A DNA stretch of 21,956 nt, taken from contig CAYFUW010000031.1 in assembly GCA_964346495.1 (NCBI GenBank), positions 1 to 21,956 of the forward strand, written 5' to 3'. Under the pieces are notes generated by a model. That model searched no databases and had not been told where the DNA came from. It saw only the letters and a program-made list of their open reading frames with translations. The position numbers and the translations under genes were made by a program. Below are positions 1 through 5,329 of this stretch, one piece after another (position 1 is the first letter of the stretch; every line of letters begins with the position of its first letter). Source of the DNA: JBGZFC01 sp964346495. GTDB taxonomy: Bacteria; Bacteroidota; Bacteroidia; Bacteroidales; Dysgonomonadaceae.

Positions 1-50
1 TTGTCATAATTTTTCCTGTTTTGGGTGTAAACCTATTTCAGGACGGGACA
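1..50 (-). mobile_element. Terminal end of a truncated IS3-like element
   Basis: Read on the minus strand from position 50, this begins TGTCCCGTCCTGAAATAG and then TTTACAC. It matches about 23 of the first 26 bases of the right end of the complete IS at 2102-3497, then diverges. Both ends are followed at the same distance (43-44 nt) by an ATG, here at 7-5, where the intact element starts orfA. I read this as the orfA-side end of a second, related but not identical IS3-family element whose body lies left of the window. Only the inverted repeat and two codons are visible, so family assignment rests on the comparison with the complete copy. Confidence 0.72.
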
Positions 51-79
51 AAAAAGTCTTTTTTCCTGGCTCTTGCATC

Positions 80-107
80 TTGTGTCTAAAATAAATACTT
101 ACCTTTG
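80..107 (+). promoter_or_regulatory. Bacteroidetes-type promoter of the esterase gene
   Basis: TACCTTTG at 100-107 fits the TAnnTTTG -7 consensus of the Bacteroidetes primary sigma factor. TTG at 80-82, 17 bp upstream, can serve as the -33 element. The esterase ATG follows about 30 bp downstream. The promoter lies outside the IS end at 1-50, so the gene has its own start signal. Confidence 0.6.
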
Positions 108-138
108 TTTATCTGAATTATTTTAAAAAATCAATGAA

Positions 139-960
139 ATGAAAAGAATTAATTTATTGCTGTTTACAACGTTGTTGTTGAGTTGCTTGTCGCTTTATGC
201 AGCTCAGGTTGATACTGTAGTTACATACAGTCCGTCTATGAATAAAAATATAAAATCTGTGGTTGTTAAGCCCGATACTTATAACAATGTTACATCTTAT
301 CCCGTACTATATATTTTGCATGGATTTAGTGGAAACTATGCAGGATGGGTAAGAGATATACCTTCAACAAAATCTTTGGCAGACTTACACCAAATGATTT
401 TGGTTTTCCCTGACGGAGGATTTTCAAGCTGGTACATAGATAGTCCAGTTGACAGCACTTACCGTTACGAGACCTTTGTCGCAAAAGAGTTAACCGATTG
501 GATTGACAAAAACTACAAAACTATTGCCAAGCGTGAAGGTCGTGCCATAATGGGACTGAGCATGGGTGGACATGGTGCGCTATATCTGGGATTTAGGCAT
601 CAAGATGTTTTTGGTGCGTGTGGAAGTATGAGCGGTGGTGTGGATATTCGCCCATTTCCAAACAATTGGGATTTAAGCAAACGACTTGGCACAATGCGCG
701 ATTATCCCGAAAACTGGGATAAACACACGGTTATAAATCAACTTCATTTACTGACACCTAATAGTATAAAAATTATTTTTGACTGTGGTACAAGTGATTT
801 TTTCTATGATGTGAATGTCAGATTGCACGAAGAGTTTATTTACAGGAATATTCCTCATGAATTTATTTCGCGTCCCGGCGCACACAATATGGAGTATTGG
901 GAAAGTGCTATGAAATATCAGGCTCTTTTCTTTTCAGAGTTTTTCAAAAAATCAAATTAA
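139..960 (+). CDS. Secreted esterase, alpha/beta hydrolase (esterase D / tributyrin-esterase type)
   Basis: A 273-residue protein with a Sec signal at residues 1-21 (basic MKR, then a hydrophobic core). Cleavage may follow LSLYA. Cys16 in LLLSC makes a lipoprotein signal possible, so periplasm or outer membrane is the likely location. The mature part fits the putative-esterase family (PF00756-like): an oxyanion-region HGF at 61-63, nucleophile Ser141 in GLSMGG, probable acid Asp220 in DCGTSD, and His249 in GAHNME. The three catalytic positions appear intact. Such enzymes hydrolyse short acyl or aryl esters, including acetyl or feruloyl groups on glycans. The substrate here is unknown, with no polysaccharide-utilisation genes nearby. 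ATG 139 is chosen because the nearby ATG 134 is in another frame. The gene stands alone, with 230 bp before the next gene. Confidence 0.85.
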   Translation: MKRINLLLFTTLLLSCLSLYAAQVDTVVTYSPSMNKNIKSVVVKPDTYNNVTSYPVLYILHGFSGNYAGWVRDIPSTKSLADLHQMILVFPDGGFSSWYIDSPVDSTYRYETFVAKELTDWIDKNYKTIAKREGRAIMGLSMGGHGALYLGFRHQDVFGACGSMSGGVDIRPFPNNWDLSKRLGTMRDYPENWDKHTVINQLHLLTPNSIKIIFDCGTSDFFYDVNVRLHEEFIYRNIPHEFISRPGAHNMEYWESAMKYQALFFSEFFKKSN

Positions 961-1064
961 ACCTTTATTCAATAGAGCAGTCTATCGTAATAAGTTCTTG
1001 TTTAGCAGTTGTAGTTAAACATAAACAGGACATATGTGTTGTAATTAATTGTGGTTGGGTATTC

Positions 1065-1089
1065 CTTGTAATGAAAACATTGTTACAAG
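1065..1089. repeat. Inverted repeat between the esterase and the PepSY-like genes
   Basis: CTTGTAA at 1065-1071 pairs with TTACAAG at 1083-1089. Counting two G-T pairs, the stem grows to about 10 bp around a 5-nt loop. No T-tract follows on either strand, so it is not a convincing intrinsic terminator. It may be an mRNA 3'-end structure of the esterase or an operator ahead of the next gene. Nothing else is supported between 961 and 1190. Confidence 0.4.
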
Positions 1090-1190
1090 TTAAATCGAGT
1101 GAGTTATTATGATGTGGAGGAGACGAAAATCCATATAAAATATAGAGAGTAATTTAAATAGAGTAGGATTTTATTTGAAATTTAAAAAAA

Positions 1191-1622
1191 ATGAGAAAAG
1201 TATTATTTGTATTATTAGCAGCTCTGTTGTTTGTGAGCTGTGAGAGTGAAACAGTATTAAAAGAGGGCGATATCCCTGCGGAAATTACATCTTATGTGAA
1301 ACAACATTTTCCTGAAAATTCAATTATTCAGGTGATTAAAATCAAAGAAGATGGAACAACTACTTATGATGTTCTTTTGGAAGGTGGTTTCAAACTTGAA
1401 TTTGACCGTAAAAAAGTGGTTGAAAGTATTGAGTCAGCTACACGTTTGGCGTTACCCGAAAGTGTACTTCAAGAGCCGGTTCTAAATTACATCAAAACAA
1501 ATTACCCAGACAGTTTTGCCGTAAAATGGGAGAAAGACGACAGAAGGCAAGAGGTAGAACTTGACAATTATGTGAATCTAGAATTTGACTTGAAAGGTAA
1601 TTTCATTAAAATAGATATTTAA
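1191..1622 (+). CDS. PepSY-like lipoprotein (first of a tandem pair)
   Basis: A 143-residue protein. Residues 1-17 form a lipoprotein signal ending in a lipobox-like FVSC with Cys17, so the mature protein is probably lipid-anchored. The rest holds two PepSY-like repeats of about 55 residues, each built as P-x-x-I/V-x-x-Y-[hydrophobic]-K, then a FP/YP pair, beta strands, and an acidic D-x-x-[hydrophobic] end (IPAEITSYVKQHFPEN; VLNYIKTNYPDSFAVKWEK). This matches the small Bacteroidetes periplasmic family often annotated 'PepSY-like domain' or 'beta-lactamase-inhibitor-like' (PF11396). No enzymatic residues are seen and the function is not established. Its neighbour at 1677-2081 is a clear paralog 54 bp downstream. 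The two are probably co-transcribed. Confidence 0.8.
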   Translation: MRKVLFVLLAALLFVSCESETVLKEGDIPAEITSYVKQHFPENSIIQVIKIKEDGTTTYDVLLEGGFKLEFDRKKVVESIESATRLALPESVLQEPVLNYIKTNYPDSFAVKWEKDDRRQEVELDNYVNLEFDLKGNFIKIDI

Positions 1623-1627
1623 TAATT

Positions 1628-1660
1628 AAAACAGCATAGAAATATGAAAAAAACAGCATA
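1628..1660 (+). repeat. Direct repeat AAAACAGCATA spanning the gene start
   Basis: The 11-mer AAAACAGCATA occurs at 1628-1638 and again at 1650-1660, 22 nt apart. The second copy lies in the 5' end of the second PepSY-like gene and supplies the first two bases of its premature TAA at 1659-1661. Confidence 0.75.
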
Positions 1661-1676
1661 AACCCTTATTGCCGCT

Positions 1677-2081
1677 ATGTTTATAATAGCTTTCGGCAAT
1701 GTTGCGCAAGCTCAAAGTAGAAGGGATGTGCCGCAAAAAATCGTAAGCTATGTGGCAAAACATTTCCCAAATAATCCAATTATAGAATTCGAAAAAGACT
1801 CTGACGATGGACGCGTGAAATATGAAGTAGAATTAAGAGACGGTACTGAGTTAGAGTTTAATAATCGGATGAAGGTAATTAAAATCGATTCTGACTCAGA
1901 TAGCAAGCCTTTACCTGTAAGTGTTATACCGGCACCTGTTATTAGATATGTAAAATACAATTTCCCTGGTTCTTATGTAGTTAAATGGGAGAAAGAGAGT
2001 TATGGTTATGAGGTAGAGCTTAATAACGATTTGGAATTGAAAATTAATAATAGAGGAAGATTGATAGAGGTTGATGATTAA
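1677..2081 (+). CDS. PepSY-like exported protein with interrupted signal peptide (second of pair)
   Basis: A 134-residue paralog of the preceding protein with the same two PepSY-like repeats (VPQKIVSYVAKHFPNNPIIEF; VIRYVKYNFPGSYVVKWEKES) and an acidic C-terminus. The natural start seems to be ATG 1644, encoding MKKTA, then an in-frame TAA at 1659-1661, then TLIAAMFIIAFGNVAQAQ, which is a perfect signal peptide ending in AQA|Q. With the stop, the longest stop-free reading from an ATG begins at 1677. It keeps the hydrophobic core and cleavage site but loses the basic n-region. The gene is either a recent nonsense mutant, a poorly exported product from reinitiation at 1677, or a sequencing error. 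The mature domain shows no further damage. An IS begins 20 bp after the stop codon. Confidence 0.7.
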   Translation: MFIIAFGNVAQAQSRRDVPQKIVSYVAKHFPNNPIIEFEKDSDDGRVKYEVELRDGTELEFNNRMKVIKIDSDSDSKPLPVSVIPAPVIRYVKYNFPGSYVVKWEKESYGYEVELNNDLELKINNRGRLIEVDD

Positions 2082-2101
2082 TATTCTTATTAATTGAAAG
2101 A

Positions 2102-2126
2102 TGACTAGTCCTAAATAACCGTTACA
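2102..2126 (+). repeat. Left terminal inverted repeat of the IS3 element
   Basis: Pairs imperfectly (19 of 25) with 3473-3497. It starts with TG, as expected for IS3-family ends. Confidence 0.75.
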
Positions 2127-2152
2127 GGTTTTTTATACAAAAATAATTCTTT

Positions 2153-3006
2153 TTATCCATTAATTTGAAGGCTAGCCTTCAAATTAATGGATTTTTTATA
2201 CGTTCGTATTTTAATTTTATTTTGCCTATGCATTTCTTCTGGCATAAGCATGTAACAAGAGTAATGAGGTCTTAACCTATTGTACGTGTCTATACTATCC
2301 TTTACATAATGCTCCATAAAATCTTTATCACGACTATATTTATCTATCATAAACTCATCTTTTAGGATCCCATTTACGCGTTCTGCCACTGCATTGGCGT
2401 ACGGATCGTAACTTTCCGTCATGCTGGGTGTTAAACCATTCTTTTTTAGCAGTGATTGGTATTCGTTGCTACAATACTGCAATCCTCTGTCTGAGTGATG
2501 TATTAAAGGTCTTTCTTTATACTTCCTAGACTTAATAGCTTTCTTTAATGCTTTTATACAGCTATCTACTGCTAAGCTATCTGACAAGTCATATCCAAGA
2601 TTTTCTTAGAGTAAGCATCCGTTACAAGCGACAAATACAATGGATTTGTTCTATTTCCCACATAAGTTATATCTGACACCCAAACTTGTTCTGGATTGTT
2701 TATTTCTAAACCTTCCACCAGATTTTTATGTTTGCGGAATCGATGATGAGAGTTTGTTGTAACGCGATATTGGCGCCTTGGCTTAATATCTAAATGATTA
2801 GCTTTCATTATGGCAAACAAACAATCTCTTCCAATATTAAGTTCTCGCAATGGCTCGTTAAGTATATGATATAGCTTGCGAGTTCCTATGCGTGGAAGCT
2901 GATGCCGAACCTTTTGAACTAGCAATATAGCTTGTTCTGATTTTTGTTGCAATACAGCTTCTCGCTTTTTCCTGCGATAATAAACTTGTCTGTTTCCGCC
3001 GAACAA
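2153..3006 (-). pseudogene. IS3 transposase orfB (integrase catalytic domain), frameshifted
   Basis: The DDE integrase core is split over two reading frames. The upstream half (3006-2572) carries an HTH_21-like region and the first catalytic Asp in WVSDITYV. The downstream half (2587-2153) carries the second Asp in IHHSDRGLQYC and the Glu in NAVAERVNG. Near 2600 the upstream frame reads SKKILDMTCQIA-stop. Adding one base would give SKKILGYDLSDSLAVD, the family-like sequence. A single-base deletion therefore broke the gene, and no slippery heptamer is visible at that place. The frame is open upstream of 3006 back to the A6G site at 3072-3078 and runs on as TIQEYASRRGRSISYTCRLF, which supports expression as an OrfAB fusion rather than from its own start. 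The last codons lie inside a perfect palindrome. Confidence 0.82.
2155..2197 (+). terminator. 38-bp perfect palindrome with T-tract at the IS left end
   Basis: Positions 2155-2192 form a perfect palindrome (half-site ATCCATTAATTTGAAGGCT), and T continues to 2197 on the plus strand. It can act as a strong intrinsic terminator for transcripts entering the IS from the PepSY-like genes. On the minus strand the same stem is followed by A residues, not T, so it should not stop transcription of the transposase. It contains the stop codon (2153-2155 region) and last 11-12 codons of orfB. Confidence 0.72.
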
Positions 3007-3020
3007 CCTGCAAGTATAGC

Positions 3021-3455
3021 TTATTGAGCGTCCTCGTCTGCTTGCATATTCTTGGATTGTTCGGGTAAGGACTTTTTTCGAATGGGAATATTGAGCTCTT
3101 TTTCGGCAATATCAATCATCATATCGAAAAAAATAGATTTTTCCTCTGCTATCTCAACCTGCTTTTCTAAACTGGCTTTTTGACGCTCCAAAAGCTTGAT
3201 ACGTTGTTCAAGCTCCATAATCTTATGTTCCGGTGTTTTGTGCATAAGGCGTTGAACTTGATATTCACGGTCAAAGGTGCCATATTTTCTTATCCAATTC
3301 AATACCGTACTATGAGATTGTATACCATATTTACGTAAAGCTCCTTTAATACTTAATTCTCCGCTTTCAACTTCCAATACTACTTGAAGCTTGAAGGACA
3401 AACTGTAATCTCGTTGGGTACGCTTAATGTAACCACTTTCTTCTTTTTCTTTCAT
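3021..3455 (-). CDS. IS3 transposase OrfA (HTH DNA-binding subunit)
   Basis: A 144-residue protein. The N-terminal helix-turn-helix (about residues 14-60: RDYSLSFKLQVVLEV, ALRKYGI, TVLNWIRKYG) recognises the IS ends. A coiled coil or leucine zipper follows at about 78-105 (IMELEQRIKLLERQKASLEKQVE). Near its end the message reads CGA AAA AAG: the heptamer A AAA AAG at 3078-3072 (minus strand) is the classical IS3 -1 slippage signal. Slipping there leads into the open orfB frame. Unshifted translation stops at 3021. The start is ATG 3455, 43 nt from the right end. Confidence 0.88.
   Translation of the reverse strand: MKEKEESGYIKRTQRDYSLSFKLQVVLEVESGELSIKGALRKYGIQSHSTVLNWIRKYGTFDREYQVQRLMHKTPEHKIMELEQRIKLLERQKASLEKQVEIAEEKSIFFDMMIDIAEKELNIPIRKKSLPEQSKNMQADEDAQ
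3072..3078 (-). promoter_or_regulatory. Programmed -1 ribosomal frameshift site (A6G)
   Basis: AAAAAAG on the minus strand is phased as A AAA AAG relative to orfA. A -1 slip puts ribosomes into the orfB frame, which is open from here to the deletion near 2600. This is the known mechanism producing the OrfAB transposase of IS3-family elements. Confidence 0.8.
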
Positions 3456-3472
3456 AACGATACTTTTTTATG

Positions 3473-3497
3473 TGTAACGCTATTTCAGGACGAGACA
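3473..3497 (-). repeat. Right terminal inverted repeat of the IS3 element
   Basis: The partner of 2102-2126. Its outermost 26 bases also match, at about 23 positions, the IS end at the start of the window (25-50). Confidence 0.75.
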
Positions 3498-3507
3498 ATA
3501 TAATAAT

Positions 3508-3541
3508 AAAAGCGCCCAGACATACATGCCTGGGCGCTTTT
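3508..3541. terminator. Bidirectional intrinsic terminator
   Basis: The 12-bp stem AAAAGCGCCCAG / CTGGGCGCTTTT encloses a 10-nt loop. On the plus strand it is followed by a T-rich run (TGTTTTTTT), and on the minus strand by TTTT ATTATTATA. It lies 21 bp past the stop of the membrane-protein gene (3563-4702, minus). It probably once also ended the PepSY-like transcription unit, from which the IS now separates it. Confidence 0.85.
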
Positions 3542-3562
3542 GTTTTTTTACTCCTCCTGATA

Positions 3563-4702
3563 TTATATCATAGAAATCAAAACATATAACCAGTGGGCTG
3601 AAACTCCTGCAACTAATCCGCCTATTGTATGTGATGCAATAGCTTTACCGGTAAGTTTTCTAAACCCAAGTGAGTCTAGCATAGCTGTGTGTGTGCTCAA
3701 GTATCCGCTCCAACACATTCCGATACCTGTAAAAACTGCTATTGCATTTCCGTCAATAATACCCTCTTGAATGAATCGTGGGACAAGACCTAAAGCAGCA
3801 CCAACTGCACCCAAAGATGTAATTGGGAAAGCTATAAGAGCAGGATTCTCAAAGCCGAATAACCACTCAAATACAAAGTTTATTTTTCCTGCCAAATAAG
3901 GTAGTAGAGCAATCCCTTCGTATGCAGCTCCTGTATATCCGTCAGCACTTGGCCCAAAAGTCAACATCATAACAAATGTAGATATAATTAGCACTCCGGG
4001 AATAATTGCCAAACCTAAGTCAACACCTGTCTTTCCACCATCAAGAATGGCATTGAGTGTACGAAGGAAAATACTACCTTCCGATTTGAAGGATATTTGT
4101 TGTTCATCGCCACCAACAGCTTCTTCATCTTTAAAATGAGGATAACTTTTTAAAATTGATCTTTGCATCAATCGTGTAGATACGATACTTCCAATTATAG
4201 CTCCTGCAAAACCTATAAGGGCAGCGTAAACATATCCTTTACCTGCCATGAAAATTATTACAACCAATCCCATACCAAATGCAGTCCCGAAGTTGGTTAG
4301 CGAGATAAGTTGATACTTTTTAAAATATCTGCTAAAGTTTTGATCTTTTGCCAAGCTTATAATGGCTGGGTTGTCTGACAAAAAAGTCATAATTCCACCT
4401 AATGCGGCTACACCCGGTAAATTACAGAGTGGCTTCATAAGTGGCTGTAGCATTACTTCCAGTAAGCGTACTACACCAAACTCTGTAAGAAGTTTGCCTA
4501 AAGCTCCTGATAAAACGGTAATAGCCATAATGTAAAATACAGTGTCAAGCAACAAGCTATATGCTGTTTGCATAATTGTATTCAGCATATTTGGCAATCC
4601 CATTTTACTCCCAATAAAGGAAAAGACTCCGAAGAAAATCAGCAGGAAAACTCCGGCTTCAATGCGTCGGCGAGTTAAAAATTTGAGCGATTTGAATTTC
4701 AT
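3563..4702 (-). CDS. Gate-domain (nucleoside-recognition-like) multi-pass inner-membrane protein
   Basis: A 379-residue, strongly hydrophobic protein with about 9-10 predicted membrane segments and an acidic hydrophilic loop near residues 193-215 (HFKDEEAVGGDEQQ). Two Gate-like halves can be seen. The first, about 50-150, contains LSGALGKLLTEFG and FLSDNPAIISLAKD. The second, about 225-370, contains IIPGVLIIST, GFENPALIAFPITSLGAVGAALG and GIGMCWSGYLSTHTAMLD. The Asn-Pro-Ala elements in membrane segments are typical of this transporter-like superfamily (PF07670). It may belong to the group annotated as CD0519/CD0768-type membrane proteins, but I cannot confirm that here. The substrate is unknown. 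It is a single-gene unit ending at the terminator at 3508-3541. No clear -7 box was found in the short gap to the tRNA-Cys terminator. Confidence 0.68.
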   Translation of the reverse strand: MKFKSLKFLTRRRIEAGVFLLIFFGVFSFIGSKMGLPNMLNTIMQTAYSLLLDTVFYIMAITVLSGALGKLLTEFGVVRLLEVMLQPLMKPLCNLPGVAALGGIMTFLSDNPAIISLAKDQNFSRYFKKYQLISLTNFGTAFGMGLVVIIFMAGKGYVYAALIGFAGAIIGSIVSTRLMQRSILKSYPHFKDEEAVGGDEQQISFKSEGSIFLRTLNAILDGGKTGVDLGLAIIPGVLIISTFVMMLTFGPSADGYTGAAYEGIALLPYLAGKINFVFEWLFGFENPALIAFPITSLGAVGAALGLVPRFIQEGIIDGNAIAVFTGIGMCWSGYLSTHTAMLDSLGFRKLTGKAIASHTIGGLVAGVSAHWLYVLISMI

Positions 4703-4747
4703 ATCTTAATAGTAATTTTATGTGTTTCAGTAATTCACTACACTATT

Positions 4748-4784
4748 AAAAAAAAAGGAATAGAATTTTCAGTTTTTCTATTCC
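4748..4784 (-). terminator. Intrinsic terminator of tRNA-Cys
   Basis: On the minus strand the 9-bp stem GGAATAGAA / TTCTATTCC with a 10-nt loop is followed by nine T residues (plus-strand A at 4748-4756). It begins 14 nt after the tRNA 3' end. Confidence 0.85.
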
Positions 4785-4798
4785 CTTATCAATATTTG

Positions 4799-4869
4799 AG
4801 GTACCTGGCGGATTCGAACCGCCGTACACGGTTTTGCAGACCGCTACCTAACCACTCGGTCAAGGTACC
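4799..4869 (-). tRNA. tRNA-Cys (anticodon GCA)
   Basis: A full cloverleaf on the minus strand. The acceptor GGTACCT pairs with AGGTACC, the D arm is ACC/GGT, and the anticodon stem GCGGT/ACCGT encloses loop CTGCAAA, giving anticodon GCA. The T arm is GGCGG-TTCGAAT-CCGCC. No CCA is encoded: after the discriminator T the sequence reads CAAATA. At 71 nt it has the usual length for tRNA-Cys. Confidence 0.95.
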
Positions 4870-4886
4870 GACGCTTAAAGCGGATG

Positions 4887-4894
4887 CAAAGATA
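4887..4894 (-). promoter_or_regulatory. -7 element of the tRNA-Cys promoter
   Basis: TATCTTTG on the minus strand fits TAnnTTTG exactly and ends 17 bp before the tRNA 5' end. No good -33 TTG is seen at the expected distance. Confidence 0.6.
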
Positions 4895-4924
4895 AGACAT
4901 TTTTTTTAATAATGAAATAGTTGG

Positions 4925-5270
4925 GGGTTTAATTTACGATTTTCGATTTTGGATTTACGATTTTACGGCGGTTGGAGGTAAAGACGGAGCATGTTGAAAT
5001 GGAATGTAAATCCCGACTTATCTGGGCTCCGTCTCTACAGATAACGAGATCATATCGTTTGGATTAGAAATTGCTTTGACGAGAAAACGATATACCCTAT
5101 ACCTCTAAAATCTATGAATTACAACTATTTACTGTAATGTTTGAAAAATAACGTTGCGATCTTTGCGGTATTCTTTGCAGGCTTTGCGAGAAATTAATAA
5201 GTATTGTTTGGATTGCAAACCACTTCGACAAGCTTACATGCTTCGTGCTACACAACTAATAACAAATATA
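4925..5270. repeat. Gene-free spacer rich in short repeats and hairpins
   Basis: No coding frame is supported between the tRNA (4869) and 5330. Visible structures: ATTTACGATTTT at 4932-4943 and 4953-4964, with CGATTTT three times in a row of 35 bp. An imperfect 13-bp inverted repeat GTAAAGACGGAGC (4978-4990) / GCTCCGTCTCTAC (5026-5038). An inverted repeat ATATCGTTT (5052-5060) / AAACGATAT (5085-5093). A TTTGCG-type repeat at 5154-5188 (TTGCG, TTTGCG, TTTGCA, TTTGCG). From memory, such motifs resemble dispersed intergenic repeats of Bacteroidetes. That is inference, not checked. Confidence 0.55.
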
Positions 5271-5274
5271 GCCA

Positions 5275-5309
5275 TTTGTTTATAAAATGAATAAAAAGCA
5301 GTACTTTTG
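5275..5309 (+). promoter_or_regulatory. Promoter of the U32-family gene
   Basis: TACTTTTG at 5302-5309 is an exact TAnnTTTG match, 21 bp before the ATG. TTTG at 5275-5278 is a possible -33 element, with a rather long spacing of 23 bp. The -7 box sits inside the small palindrome AGTACTTTTGTACT (the A of AGTAC is at 5300). Confidence 0.6.
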
Positions 5310-5329
5310 TACTCTTAAATAAAAATAAG

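Larger units (their letters stand above)
2102..3497 (-). mobile_element. Complete IS3-family insertion sequence (1396 bp)
   Basis: The ends are imperfect inverted repeats: the left end begins TGACTAGTCCTAAATAACCG (2102 on) and the right end, read on the minus strand from 3497, begins TGTCTCGTCCTGAAATAGCG. They match at 19 of 25 positions without gaps. Inside are orfA and orfB in the usual IS3 arrangement, with an A6G slippage site. No 3- or 4-bp target duplication is evident: the left flank is ...AAGA and the right flank is ATAT.... The element sits between the PepSY-like genes and a shared convergent terminator at 3508-3541. orfB is frameshifted, so this copy is probably immobile without help. 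Confidence 0.88.

Noticed and set aside
897..1112. 71-residue open frame overlapping the esterase end
   Set aside because: It starts inside the esterase in another frame, has no ribosome-binding signal and no recognisable family, and its composition looks random.
2858..3115. 85-residue third-frame ORF inside the IS
   Set aside because: It overlaps the orfA/orfB junction in a frame used by neither. The A6G slip explains expression without it.
3563..4702. Defence or toxin role for the membrane protein
   Set aside because: Its Gate-like halves and size point to a transporter-like protein. No toxin or antitoxin partner is adjacent.
5154..5188. TTTGCG series as a CRISPR array or iteron origin
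   Set aside because: The units are only 5-6 bp with uneven spacing, and no cas or replication-initiator gene is nearby.
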